Shown here: piece by piece, positions 1 through 11,713 of the stretch
How the letters are laid out: every line of letters begins with the position of its first letter
How positions within the stretch are numbered: position 1 is the stretch's first letter
Assembly: GCA_934045075.1 (NCBI GenBank)
Contig: OW203725.1
Span: 20,718,214 to 20,782,213 of the forward strand
DNA: 64,000 bases
DNA from: Yponomeuta sedellus
Taxonomy: Eukaryota > Arthropoda > Insecta > Lepidoptera > Yponomeutidae
Direction: 5' to 3'
Notes under the pieces: generated by a model
Told to the model about the DNA's origin: nothing
The model's input: only the letters and a program-made list of their open reading frames with translations
Databases searched by the model: none
Position numbers and translations under genes: made by a program

Positions 1-189
1 CAATTAAGTGTTTTATTTTAGCCCTATCCATGTATGTGGGTATGTATGTATATAGCGTTATTTTTAAAATACGCTATTCCTGAACTCTAATCGGGTGATT
101 AGAGTTTGTGTCTAGCAAAATGGTTTCTTTATGAGTTTAAATCAGATTTTTATTTATCGACATGTCAGATAGGGTTTATAACCTCGGCA

Positions 190-322
190 TTTGCATCTAT
201 GTAATGAGATTTATACAGAGTCCATTGGCACCTTCGTCCACACTAGATGGGTGAAGGGACCACTCGGACGCTGATGTGCCTGGGACATTTTTTTTATATT
301 GTGTAGGCTTGCCCAGCAACAG
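190..322 (-). repeat. SINE family E tail fragment
   Basis: ACTAGATGGGTGAAGGGACC, GTGCCTGGGACAT and GTGTAGGCTTGCCCAGCA match the distal part of the family E copy at 26560-26700. The tRNA-like head is missing. Confidence 0.65.
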
Positions 323-338
323 GGCTTATATTATTTTT

Positions 339-507
339 GACTGCCTCGTTGGCCTAGCGATAGAACGTCTGATTACCATGCCGGAGGTCGTGGGTTCGAT
401 TCCCGCTGTTGGCCGCCGTATGTGTGTACAAATGGTCTCAGTCTGGATATATTTCCATGTTTATGATGTCCTTGCCTGGTTACCATAGCACAGCATATCC
501 TGGTTTG
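339..507 (+). mobile_element. SINE family D (tRNA-derived)
   Basis: The head GACTGCCTCGTTGGCCTAGC has an A-box-like TGGCCTAGCGA and a B-box GGGTTCGATTCCC. The body TATGATGTCCTTGCCTGGTT and end GTTTGGGACCAG recur in four other copies. It lies directly before the family H element. Confidence 0.75.
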
Positions 508-510
508 GGA

Positions 511-1062
511 CCAGCGCCTTGATTAGGTAACTTTTAACATAATTATACATCTGAGTGCGAAAGCGGAATGTTTAGTGAGCTCTGCCGCATATGAAGCACA
601 ATAACAATATGTTACATTTAGGGAAACCCGCATTTCACTGAATAGCTGAGATATGACAGTGAAATTGAGAAACATAATTGTACGAAAAATTTCAGTAGAT
701 ATTTCGTTTTTGCACACAGAGTGCTTAGTGCGAGTTTGACAGATCCAATCGAATAACTTTACTACCGCGTTAATCGAGCATCGAGTAGTGAGTATGAGTA
801 AGTTAACCGTTCGAACTGGCAAAACCCTGTCACAGTACAACTCGCACTCGCGTGTATTCGTGTTTTGGCTAGTAAACGTGTTCACTTCTCAACGTAAACC
901 ATTACAACTCGCACTCAGCAATTTTAATTTCCATACTTGTCACTAGGTGGCGCTTCCTCGATGCCATAGAAATATGAGTTTACGTTAACGCGATTGAGTA
1001 GTTAAAAAACTCGCACTAAGCACTCAGATCAATACGTTAAACGTTGCATAATCAAGGCGTGG
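511..1062 (+). mobile_element. family H TIR element interrupted by a MITE
   Basis: The left end CCAGCGCCTTGATTAGGTAA and right end (complement of GCATAATCAAGGCGTGG) form inverted termini of about 30 bp with scattered mismatches. The left interior matches the eIF3h intron 4 copy. The interior from 719 to 1028 is a different inverted-repeat element. Confidence 0.65.
719..1028. mobile_element. MITE with GAGTGCTTAGTGCGAGTTT termini (long form)
   Basis: The termini GAGTGCTTAGTGCGAGTTT (left) and the complement AACTCGCACTAAGCACTC (right) enclose ~270 bp. The first ~85 bp are the same as the short copy at 7240-7349. Extra ACTCGCACTC motifs occur inside. Confidence 0.75.
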
Positions 1063-1465
1063 GGCAAGTGATTCTGTGGAGTGGAAGTTAGTACAATTTC
1101 GCATGCTGCGGTTTTGGTATTTTTTATGAATTAGCGCCAATAAAAAGCAGAAAAATAGACAATTTTCCGCAATTTAATCTAACATCTCTAATGTAATCGT
1201 ACCTCTATGTTAAGAGGCAACCGGCAAACAGTAGGGGTGCCAGCACAGCATGACGCCGCGTTGGTACCTATGAGTTGAAAGGAAGCGAATTGTGATGAAA
1301 TCGATTAAGATTTGCAGGTGCAAATAATAGAGACTTTGTTTTCGGGCAGAATTGGAGCAGGTGATAGTTTTTTTTTGAGCAGTCTATGAATAATTTACTT
1401 GAACACACAATTTAATAAAGTTTGTGATATGACAAGAGGAATTTAAATGGCAATATGTACTCTAT
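1063..1465. other. intergenic, nothing recognised
   Basis: AT-rich single-copy-looking sequence between the family H element and the first family A SINE. No ORF or repeat was recognised. Confidence 0.5.
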
Positions 1466-1768
1466 AGAGTGATAGGAATCAAACGCTTGAGTTAGGCAGC
1501 AACAGGCGGGGTCAGGTGCAAGATGGGTGACCGTCCCGTGACTACACGGGAAGGCACGTTAAACCGTTGGTGCCGGCTGTCACGCAATGTCAGTCGTTAG
1601 GCCTTGTCAGATGCCTTATGGGCGGCTTGATAGCTTCCGACAGTAAGGCCCGCCACTGTCTTACAATCCTCCACCAACCCGGGTTTCGCCCCCGTCGTGG
1701 AGTAAGGCTTAACCTTCCTGACATGGGAAGTGACCTGTGCCCCAGCAGTGGGGACATACAAGGGTTTA
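1466..1768 (+). mobile_element. SINE family A (5S-rRNA-derived)
   Basis: GTTAGGCAGCAACAGGCGGG and GATGGGTGACCGTCCCGTGA align with the 5S rRNA internal control region (TTAAGCA...GGGCG...GATGGG.GACC). The body (GTTGGTGCCGGCTGTCACGC) and end CAGTGGGGACATACAAGGGT are shared by the family. Confidence 0.85.
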
Positions 1769-2085
1769 AAAGTTTACTGATTTGGTGAGTGTATTTAACT
1801 TTAACCCGAATGGGTAATATCCCGGTATAACATGATTTACATTTGACATAAATTGATAAGTTCTATTCGATAAATTCATTCATTCGCTTATGGTTATAGA
1901 AACCTAATAAACATATTTTATGCGGCCTTTCTTAAAAAAAACAAAATTCCTTAAAACACTCCAAAAACGCTCACGAAAACGTGGTGGAGATTGTACAAGG
2001 AAAAGACAACAACAGGTATAAATATAACGCATCTTGGAGTGTTTTAGTAGAATCGTGTTTTTATTGTAAATAATGCCGTTGATGA

Positions 2086-2432
2086 AGCGCTCGTGGCCTA
2101 GCGGAAACGAGTGATTGGAATCAATCACTTGGGTTAAACAACAACAGGCGCGATCAGGTACTGGATGGGTGACCATCTTGTGGCTACCGCTTGTGGCATT
2201 TTTCCGAGCGCTTCCGTGCTTCACAAGGCACGTAAAGCCGTTGGTGCCGGCTGTTATGTAATGGCAGTCGTTAAGCCATGTCAGAGGCCTTATGGGTGGC
2301 TTGATAACTGTCTTACAATCCTCCACCAACCCGGACTTGCCCCCCGTGGTGGAGTATGGCCTAACCTTCCTGCGATACAGGAAGACACCCGTGCCCCAAC
2401 AGTGGGGACATATAAAGGGTTTATATCGAATG
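2086..2432 (+). mobile_element. SINE family A, most complete copy
   Basis: The head GCGCTCGTGGCCTAGCGG is followed by ATCACTTGGGTTAAACAACA, then GGCGCGATCAGGTACTGGAT and GGGTGACC, which parallel 5S rRNA in order. The body CACGTAAAGCCGTTGGTGCC and the 3' end with a stem-like GTGGGGACAT complete it. Confidence 0.88.
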
Positions 2433-2845
2433 CCGTTGCCTTTATTCCCAAAAAGGAGTGTCTGCTTACACGTGTTTTCTTAGTCTTTTCAATTATTGGT
2501 TTAGACCGATAATTATAGATAGAAGGTTCGCCTTACAGAAAGCATTCTCCCCTAACCGTCCCAACGATGATGCGCACTGACAAGTAACTGTACTAAAAGC
2601 TATCTAAACATATTGTAATGAACTTTCATTTCATTATAGAGCCGATTGTCAGTTACAACTGTTATCTGCCGCTCGGAAGCCACTCATACGAGATATTGGT
2701 TACATTTGTAGTCCAACAATCGTGGATCAACTCGACAAGATTTTTCTCTACGTTCTCTGCGGGTGAAAAGCTTCCCCTGTTAAGTTTTTCACCAGTGTGA
2801 TAATATAAGAATATTGTTTATTGTACACCAGGAAAAAACAAACGG

Positions 2846-2926
2846 GTCTCATTTTGCATCGCAGGAAGGTTAGGCCATACTCCACCACGGGGACCAAGTC
2901 CGGATAGGTGAAGGATTGTAAGATAG
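2846..2926 (-). repeat. SINE family A 3' fragment
   Basis: GCAGGAAGGTTAGGCCATAC and CCACCACGGGGACCAAGTCC match the distal part of family A in reverse. Confidence 0.8.
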
Positions 2927-3137
2927 ACAGAGAATCACTGAAGGAAAAGTGAGACCTAATTAGGATATAATCATCATCTTTAGGCCCTTGATATCCACAT
3001 ATTTTACGACGTCGTCGCACTACCTGATTTGGGGCCTACACTTCTACTGTTGTAGTTTGGTTGCCATTTTAGTAGTTTGTTATATACCAATGCTTAAATT
3101 TTTATGGCGGATAAAGCAGTATAAAACGAAGCAAACT

Positions 3138-3182
3138 TCACAGGAAAAAACGTCATACGTGATATGACGTTTTTTCCTGTGA
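3138..3182. repeat. perfect 20-bp hairpin
   Basis: TCACAGGAAAAAACGTCATA, loop CGTGA, then the exact complement. Confidence 0.93.
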
Positions 3183-3189
3183 CCATTAT

Positions 3190-4990
3190 AATACGATTAC
3201 TCAAGCTGCAAAGCAAAATTCACTGTCTCTTAAATGCTACTTACCTACTAATTAACCAAAGACGGTGTGTATTTAAGCGAAATTGAAACAAAATATTGAT
3301 TGCGATGAAGTACGTACGTATGTTTGTACAGATTTCGTTCATTAAATCGACTGAGTCTTTACTCCTAAAGTATTAGTTGTTAGCGTAGGGGTTTTTACAT
3401 CACAAAACTATTTACATCAGTTTTTAGCATCTAAGTTAAGTTAAATCTTTAGAAGAAGTAAGTAGGGAAACTGACTACGAGGTAGCAACCTCGCCTCTTA
3501 ACAGTTGGTAATTTACCACTTTTGACGTCTACTAACGTCTCAAGAAACATGACCACAGTCTAGTTCACATGTAATTAGTCTGACCTAATTATTCAAAAAG
3601 GGGATTATTGTCCCTTTCTGGAATAAGTCGACATGGTCAGAGACCTTGGTATTGATTTCATTTACCGTCCCAGTAATGAGATGCGCGGGCGCCGGCCGAA
3701 TCATGCGAGTGACATGAAATATGGCCGCGCCATGATTTATCGGAACAAATTATCTTTTTAGCCGCGACGCCCGGCGCCGACACACGAGATATCCACTACA
3801 GAAGAAGAACTCCGGTTAACGTTAAGCCTCGCCATACAGCGAGGCAATGCCGCCAGCCTTCTTGGTACTCTACCGCCCGACAGCGATCTGACTCAAATAT
3901 TTTATTTAAATTAGAAAATAGGGTTTAGTTTCCTTTCTATATTAATAAATAAGTATCTTTTAGAACTCCGTGATAGTGACATATAATTATATTTTAGGAA
4001 AAGATAACGTTTGCGGTTGTGCGTGCACGCTTGCAGCGACTAATTAATGTACATGAAGAGATTTGCTAGGAACGTACCAAGTGAGCAAACCCAGATCTTT
4101 GTAATCTCCCTGGTCTTCGGCTTCCCTAGGGATACAGGTGTGGTTATATGTATTTATGATGTCCGTAGAGTTAATTTCAAATCGTCATTCAATCATGAAG
4201 CCTACATTTTTTTCGTAGTCACTATGACTCCGGTATCTCCACTCTTTACTATGTTGTTTAGTCGTTAGCCACCTCTGACAACTCCGGCTAGAAACTCTCG
4301 GGATCAGCCTTCCATCCTCTTCTCGGCCGGCAAAAGAGATGATCGTCGGGGGGCATCCCGGAACCTTGACATGATTACACTCCTATATACTTCAAAACCA
4401 AAGGTTTTCACATCGATGTCTTTATTAGTTTTATCTGCGTTAATATCAATCTGAAACACCATCCGCCAACGAACTAAAGACATAGGTATGGGTAGAGAAA
4501 GAAAGAAATCGAGAGTGAAACATACTTAAGAAAGACATAATATATTTACTGTTAAGAATGAGCATGAATATTTGAATAAGGAATATGTAGTCAAATTTTG
4601 AGATTTCCTATCATTCACATAAGGCTTTTTATGAGATGATAAACCTTTAGTCGCCTGCAATAGCGTGAATATATGAGTTAGGATTGTAGTGTAATTGTTA
4701 GATTCGTACTCATTCACTTAATGCCTTTTATGAGAGGATACGCCTTCAGTATACCTTCTGTAGTACTAACATTGTGACTGGAGCGTCTCTCCAAACCGCT
4801 TAAAGTAAATAAACTGTCCAGACTTTGATTTAATAACCAAGTGGAATATATTGTTGGAAGATCTCTATGGATACTTGAACGCCTCTACCCCGAGGGGTAA
4901 ATCGATGCATGTACAGGCTCTGATTGGGCTCATATCTTGTTTGGTTTATATAATCCTAGGTTATCGATTTTCCCATGGGAATAAGATATT
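3190..4990. other. intergenic with a GC-rich island at 3,660-3,880
   Basis: The island has GCGCGGGCGCCGGCCGAATC, TATGGCCGCGCCATGATTTA and GACGCCCGGCGCCGACAC in an AT-rich background, with no long ORF. The rest shows nothing recognised. Confidence 0.45.
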
Positions 4991-4994
4991 TTCC

Positions 4995-5140
4995 CGTAGT
5001 AAAACGTAGCCTATGTGTTAATCCGGGGTGTCAGCTAACTCCGTACCCCAAATTTTATTAAAATCGCTCCAGCCGTTTAGACCTGAATAAGTAACAAACA
5101 TACACACTCACAAACTTTTGCCCTTATAATATTAGTGTGA
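4995..5140 (-). repeat. Helitron-like 5' end fragment, diverged
   Basis: On the minus strand it opens with the CTAATATTATAAGGGC and AAGTTTGTGAGTGTG-like start frequent in lepidopteran Helitrons, and includes TGATTTTAATAAAATTTG-like and CATAGGCTACGTTTTACTA segments. Confidence 0.5.
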
Positions 5141-5202
5141 TGTGATACATTCCCAACACGTTAGTGAAGGCGGAAAAAAAAATAGAAAACACTTGCTGTG
5201 TG

Positions 5203-5452
5203 GTGCCGGCCTAGAGAATAGCACCAACCCAAATTCTTCCCGCGGGTGTCGTAAAAGGCAACTAAGGGACACAAACCAGGGGGTGGGCAGCAGCGCCCCC
5301 TGCAGTACAATTCCACCGAACTGCGATCCCCAACCCGCATGCCCAGCGTGGGGATTATGGGTATTACCCCCTATGAGAGCACAACGTGGCGCTCATTAGG
5401 GGAGGGCTATGTCCAGCAGTGGACTAGTATAGCCTGACGACGACGACTCAGG
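5203..5452 (+). mobile_element. family I LINE/SINE 3' end, longest copy
   Basis: GGTGCCGGCCTAGAGAATAG, TTCTTCCCGCGGGTGTCGTA, GATCCCCAACCCGCATGCCC, GAGGGCTATGTCCAGCAGTG, then a GACGACGAC tail. Shared with 49118-49257 and 60341-60605. No ORF is conserved. Confidence 0.78.
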
Positions 5453-5484
5453 GTATAGTATAGAGATAGAGCCATATTATTAGT

Positions 5485-5605
5485 AGCGGAGCGGCACAAC
5501 GCCAGCTTCTCATTCCGAAGGTTGTGGGTTCGAATCGACTACCAATGACATTGTTTTCCAAGTTGCGTACATTTGTGAAGTTCTATAGCACTTACACCAC
5601 TCGCT
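5485..5605 (+). repeat. SINE family E, partial
   Basis: GTAGCGGAGCGGCACAACGC, GTTGTGGGTTCGAATCGACT and ACCAATGACATTGTTTTCC match the family E head and first body segment. Confidence 0.65.
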
Positions 5606-5730
5606 AAATAATCTGCTAATCTTGTCTCCAAACCTTTGGTTAGCTGGTAGATAATGCTAAGTAGCATTATGTGCAAAATTTTTATGCAATAAAAAAAATT
5701 AATAATAATAATAACTTTATATTATTTTTA

Positions 5731-5870
5731 ATGCACCAACCCGTGCTAAGGACAATTTTTTTTAAAACCTATTTAGAGGCTAAAAATTCCACCCATGCCG
5801 GGATTCGAACCCGCGACCTCTGGCTATCCGTGCCAGGACTCTTTCTAACTGAGCTAATGGGCGACTTACC
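5731..5870 (-). mobile_element. SINE family B, left arm of an inverted pair
   Basis: The 3' tail is at the left (GCACCAACCCGTGCTAAGGA), then CCTATTTAGAGGC, then the tRNA-like part in reverse (GGGATTCGAACCCGCGACCT, GAGCTAATGGGCGAC). Confidence 0.87.
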
Positions 5871-5890
5871 ACTACGTACATAATTCAAGA

Positions 5891-6013
5891 CAGTTGGAAG
5901 AGCGGTGGCACGGATAGCCAGAGGTCGCTGGTTCGAATCCCGGCATGGTTGGAATTTTTAGCCTCCAAATAGGTTTTTTAAATTGTCCTTAGCACGGGTT
6001 AGTGCATTAAAAA
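5891..6013 (+). mobile_element. SINE family B, right arm of an inverted pair
   Basis: CAGTTGGAAGAGCGGTGGCA to CCTTAGCACGGGTTAGTGCA, head-to-head with 5731-5870 across about 20 bp. A transcript through both would form a ~120-bp duplex. Confidence 0.87.
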
Positions 6014-7239
6014 GAATATAATTATTATACTTCTTTTTTTTTCACAAAGTTGACATCATAAAATAGTTGTAGAACTATTTTTACATCCTATAGTTTAGAA
6101 TCTAGGAATTCTAGGATCAACAACAGTTTTTGGCAAAACTGCTTTAAAGTCTAAATATTCTTGAACCAAGTTTCTTGTCAGTAGGTTCTAAAAACAGCTA
6201 CTATATTTAGGATTATGAATTATGGTGTTCACTTTTACCAAAGACGCGTTGTAAAAGAAGATAATATGATTTTTTCGATTGGTCACGCTAGTAAGACCGC
6301 GTGGCGCCTTAAAGAAATTTCTTAAGCGTACTAAAAGCCTGCATGTTTCATGTTACAAGTGTTACAAATTGTACCGGCTACCCCAAGTTTTATTACAGCG
6401 CCAAGATTCGCAGCGCAATACCATTGCAATTACGCGCAGCGTCTTAACGTTTTGATTACACACCCCGTCTTATCCAGGGCCGCATTATTAGCACCAGGAA
6501 CTAATAAACCGTTACGGAGCCATCCTCTAATTCACAGTAATCAGCCCTGGAGGGAAGAAACGGGCTGTTACAGTCGGCCCTGACCTTTCGATCCCTTCTT
6601 TTTAAAACGCCTGCTCAAAAAAGTGTTATTCTTTTTCGATGTTGGTGTGTTAATAGATAGTACAAAGGTTGATAGACAACTCTTTATTGTACATCTGTAC
6701 CTTATTGTATTTCTTAATCAGAGGAGGAATCAAGAGGCCAAGTCGATCGGCATTATTCGGGCCTGAATTGGAAGCTGCCACGAACCACCGTCAGTAGTGG
6801 AAATCTGTGATTGAGGCAGTATTCTCTCCTAGAGGTCAAAAGACCGAAGAACAAGAAGAAAGGAAGAAAAGAAGAAAGGAAGTACGGCTGGCCTAAATAA
6901 ATTTATCAATAAAACATTAAACGATAAACAAATTAAATAGGTAAATATTAGGAACAATCTCATAAGATCAAAACTTTTGACCCAGAGGTATAATCTGTAA
7001 CAAACGGACGATAGTATGCTTAATTTGTATTCAAAGAAGAGATGTCCTGTCTGCGCAACCAATTACGGATTTCCACGCTCGCCCCGAGCTTTCTTAGCGA
7101 CCGCAGTCCGGTTACTGCATACAAGTAGTATTGGGGCAGTTGGAGATTTTACGCACACAACGGAACGTCCAAATGTTTAGCAATTTTTTTTTCTGAATCC
7201 TGGTACGGAGACTGACCGTAAGACGGAGTTTATACGATC
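6014..7239. other. intergenic, nothing recognised
   Basis: Short spurious frames only. A purine run (AGAAGAAAGGAAGAAAAGAA) lies at about 6,850-6,880. Confidence 0.45.
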
Positions 7240-7349
7240 AGAGTGCTTAGTGCGAGTTTTTTTACTCATACTCACTACTCAATGCTCGATTAACGCGGTA
7301 GTAAAGTTATTCGATTGGATCTGTCAAACTCGCACTAAGCACTCAGTCT
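7240..7349. mobile_element. MITE with GAGTGCTTAGTGCGAGTTT termini (short form)
   Basis: A 19-bp near-perfect TIR pair bounds a 107-bp element. Its reverse complement matches 719-803 plus 1004-1028, so it is an internally deleted version of the long form, or the long form carries an insertion. Confidence 0.8.
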
Positions 7350-10300
7350 GGCGTCAGTCAATTCCATCAGTCTGGTTAGATGAACAGCAGACTAATTGTC
7401 TATTCAGTGGACTGATAGACCAGACTGACGGATATTCGAACATTTTGATGCTTCATCAGTCCGGCATCAATCCGAGCTTGATCAAGGTCATGGACTGAAC
7501 TAACGCCAGACTTAACGTGTAAACTCCGTCTGAATACAAAACTTGCACTTAGAAGTCAATTTTCTAGTGACTGTAAAAACGAAGACCTTATCGAATTGAG
7601 TATCTACTTGCCCTTGGGCTGGCAAAGCCTATACATGCTTTATGGGGCATTGTATACGTTTCTAAAATAAGATCTCTGAAGATATAATAAGCCTGCCAAA
7701 CATGCGGTTAAAAAAATGTGTAAAGCACACTTTGTGCCAAAAGGGCGAGGTACTATAACATTAAAGATTATGTTTTACATAACAGTTGTGTCTGGAGTTA
7801 AAGCTAGGTCAATGCACGAATTCTAGTTTTTAGAATAATTATATAAACATATATTATTTAAAGCTTTTTTTTTGTAAATAAGTAAATCGTGCTAAGTATT
7901 ACTATTGTATGTGTATAGTTAAAGTGTATAGCTAGTATATAGTTAAAGGAAAATTAATTATTTTAATTAGTATAATTGTAAATAAATTGAATCCGGAATA
8001 AAGTCAACTTAGTTAATTAAGGATTTTAAAAGACTAAGTTTGTGGTTTTTGTCCCGTTTATTGTCCAAAATGATCTAGATTTTAGTGGTCATTTAGCTTC
8101 ACATGTAACGTTCACTAAGTCGCATTTTCTGTGCTAAATCCACAACTTTAAAATGTTTGCGTTTAGGCTCATTTAAAATCGATTACAATAACCGTAATGT
8201 TGTGCTATGTTATAGATAGGAGCACGCTTATATTCCTAAAGCAAATAAACTTGCAAGTTACTGCTCCTCAAACTTCATGATATCAGGGAACACCTTTGAG
8301 TGTAGACTCAATCAGGCACCCTGCACAGACTGCCGACTGCTTTCCCACCGTTTACACCCCAGGGCGTAGCTACGTTGCCAGTAATGAGTTTACCGGACAA
8401 TTAGTACTGTCTGGAATTTAACGGCCATTAATTTGCTCTTGAGCGATGGCCGGCCGCGGGCGACTATTTCTACTCCACCAGATCCTTGACCAACTATTGA
8501 CCTACCCCGCCCCCCGAACCACTACGAAAGTAGGACGTCAGAGGAGTTGCTGAGAAGATTGGAAGGTCTCGGTTTAATTTCTATGCCCTATTCATTTGTG
8601 TTGCGATGATTGACACATTCAATTAACGGGGTGACCGGCGGACCTCCCAACTGCTTGTTTCTAGTTATTAAACCGCTGCTTTGAGTGCCATTGGGATTTA
8701 ACTGCTTACCCCTCTGACGCCAGGTGTGCTTAGTATTGAGAGAGGCGGGGAAGGCGGAATTAAGGTGGTGAAGGGTGAGTCGTTCCATTGTCTAGCGGTT
8801 AGGTTGTTGTATTCTGAAATTGCCAAGGAAATGCCGTGTCGTTCAAGTTAATAAGCTTTCAGCAGGGCGTAGAAGTTGAGACTCTGAAATTGGAAATGCA
8901 GAATATTTTGTCTGTGGGGAGACTGTCATACTTGCGATGATTTGTTGACAGCGTGGTTCAAATGATCTTTGCAAATACCCCAACTTCTGACGTCTTGAAA
9001 AAATCGAAGAGACTGAATCGTGTAACGGTGTTCAACGCTTCTTAGAGGGTTCCACAGTATTCCTGTAAAGGGGGAATTCTACTACTCGGAAAGAAAAAAA
9101 GTAATAAAAAATATTTCTCTACAAAATCGTCCACACGGGTGTATAAAAAAACTGTTATCTTTCAGAAAAAGTTTCAGAGAATATTAAATAGCAAGAAACA
9201 TCTTGCGATTTAGTAATTTTGAAATTGTTTCTCTAAAGTTACCATCGAGAAATCATGATATAGGGATGGACTAGCGCACTCCCTGTAATTTTATTTGCTG
9301 AAGCGCATAGTTATGAGTTAAAATTGGCACATTATTGTACGGAAAACTTTATTCTAACTATTATTTTCGTTTCTTATTTTGACGAAGCCGAGAACTACCA
9401 CCTAATTAGTTTATTTGATTTCGGCGTCAGAACCAACGTCCGAAGCGTTTAATAGGATACATATGTAAATAACGCAGTGGTGGGTCCGCTTCAGACGATA
9501 CTTGGCACTTATTTGATCTTATTCGAAGTAATAAGACCCATTAATTCTATACTTTATTAAATATTCTATAAACAAATTAAATCTGTAACTACACACGTAA
9601 CATAACACTATGCATGATCATATTGAAACAAAAGAAGGCTACTGTTCATTTGAAAATCGAACATATTTTACTTTTGAAATTAAATCACTAGCTTCAAAAG
9701 GGAAAACAGTTTTTAATTGTTGTAAACTCCTTCGTTTGCATAAAATGTAAAACCTCATTCGAATTTGAAATTGGAATGGTTATAATATGAAGAGAAGCGC
9801 TCTACTTTTGAAATACAATTCTAGTCCATTCAAACGAAACACGATTTAAAATACACAATTTGAATGCGTTTCATTGGTTTGACTCTCGATAGATGTCTAC
9901 ATTTCTATATGCCAGATCATGTTTTCCTTCTATTGCAGTAGTTTTTTATCTAATTTAACTCTACAAAGGACTCATGGGGCGAATAATCTTCTCCGCCGCT
10001 TCTTGAGAGGTAATGAAGTTGGATGCTGAATTGCCTTTGTGGTTACTGCATTTTTTGTGTATTACAATTATTTATTATAATGGCAAAAGGGTTAATGCCG
10101 ACTGCCGACTTAGTGCCAAAGAATCGACAGACTTAAGATGTGACAACATGGTATAGTTAAGGTCGTAAGCAATCTGAAATCTTTCTTACATCAAGGGCTG
10201 CGTTTCATACCACTACAATACATAGTTTATTGTGATAATATTTTAGAAGAAGAAAAAATATAAGGAAAATACAGAAAAGAAAGCAGGAATAAAATATAAG

Positions 10301-10487
10301 CAGCAGATAAGAGAAACTACAAATGAAAGAAATGAAAACAAATTCCAACGCTACACAGTATGTCTATGCAGCGGAAAAAAGGCCTCATGCTTATTTTAAC
10401 GTATGGAGCGTAGCCTATGGGTTAATCGGCTTTACAATGCACATTGAATTGTAATTTTTCAATATTTTCGTTATCATCATCATCAAT
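7350..10487. other. intergenic; GC-rich island at 8,430-8,530
   Basis: Mostly AT-rich with no recognised repeat. AATTTAACGGCCATTAATTT and GATGGCCGGCCGCGGGCGAC mark a possible regulatory island. A decayed tRNA-like stretch is at 8,780-8,856. Confidence 0.4.
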
Positions 10488-10848
10488 CCATTATGTCCCA
10501 ACCGAGGGGCACGGGTCTCTTCCCTGAGGAAGGTACAGGCCATATTCCACCACGGGGCCAATTCCGGATTTGTAGAGGCTTGCAAGACTAGTGGCCGGTC
10601 TTACTGTCAGAGGTTTTCAAGCCGCCCTAAGGCCTCTGACTTGGCTTAACAGCTACCATATATCGACGGCAGCCGGCACCAACTGCTTAACGTGCCTTGC
10701 GAAGCACGGAACCGCTCGGAAGAATGCCCCTAGCGTTAGTCATAGACGGTCACCCATCCATGCACTGAACGCGCCCTATGTTGCTTAACCTTCGTGATTG
10801 TTTAAGATCACTCAGGCAGCTGGGGCTACGAGCGATTCTGCTCGTTTA
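10488..10848 (-). mobile_element. SINE family A
   Basis: A near-complete reverse copy: GAGGGGCACGGGTCTCTTCC (3' end), CGGCAGCCGGCACCAACTGC, GAAGCACGGAACCGCTCGGA, then the 5S-like GACGGTCACCCATCCATGCA and GCGCCCTATGTTGCTTAAC, ending near the head at GGGGCTACGAGCGA. Confidence 0.88.
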
Positions 10849-11707
10849 TTTATTTTCGTTTTACATAGGTTTATTAATCTAAAGAGATGGAAGTCATGTA
10901 GCTAGCCACTGAGCTGTCAACGCCCGCCACACATACTTTTAAATATTCCCTCATCTGTAAGTAGTTGGCCCGTCCGCTGTTCTCTGACGCTATAAAGTGA
11001 GACGTCAGACAGGGGAGTGCGCGGGCGCACGCAGCAGGAGTAGATTGCGCGCGCATGACACAGCGCCACCCGCAACTAAACTCACTGTAGGCCTTCAATA
11101 GCAAGCCAATATACCCGCTTTGATCGGTACACTCCTTAGTCTTACATACATAGTTGGAGATCCGGTATAGCTTAAAGCCGAGGACCACGAGTAAGCCTAC
11201 TTTTTTTTAACAGGGGCAAAAACGTCCGATGCATTAGTGTACTTAGATATTATTATATTAACCGTGGCAGTGTCTCAGTCTTAAAAAAAGAAGTTTCGAT
11301 TTTGTAGAATGAAAACGGATATACTTACTATAAGTACTTACTTAAAGTGAGATCATGCTTGAAAAAAAGAGCATTTTCAGCTGTTCGGAATTTTTTTTGC
11401 TGCGCGCAGTAATCTCAGTTTAACACTACCGACCTGAAATTATCACCAACCCCTCTTATTAATTTAAGCTTGGAATATGTTTCTCCTGTTGGTGGGCATT
11501 AAAAAATTAAATGAAAATTTCAGACTATTTAATTTATTTTCGTTTATTATGGTAAACAAATAATTGTACAATAAGTGGTAAAAGCATTTTAAGTGACATT
11601 GAAGTATTTTATGTAACTATACAACCAAAAACCACGAATTGGAGAAAAAGAAAGGAGAGTTTTCAGAGAGAGGTAACTATTGCTCCATAATTATAAATAA
11701 AGCTTAC
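10849..11707. other. intergenic before the Helitron array
   Basis: Includes a moderately GC-rich patch (10,980-11,100, GTGCGCGGGCGCACGCAGCA) and otherwise AT-rich sequence. No gene recognised. Confidence 0.45.
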
Positions 11708-11713
11708 TCTATA

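Noticed and set aside
523..885. 120-codon minus-strand ORF
   Set aside because: Spans the family H element and a MITE boundary; no domain, and its frame is shared with repeat sequence elsewhere.
8780..8856. Decayed tRNA-Gln-like sequence (GTTCCATTGTCTAGCGGTTAG, TTCTGAAATTGCC, GTTCAAG)
   Set aside because: Arms do not pair convincingly and only one copy is seen; at best a pseudogene.
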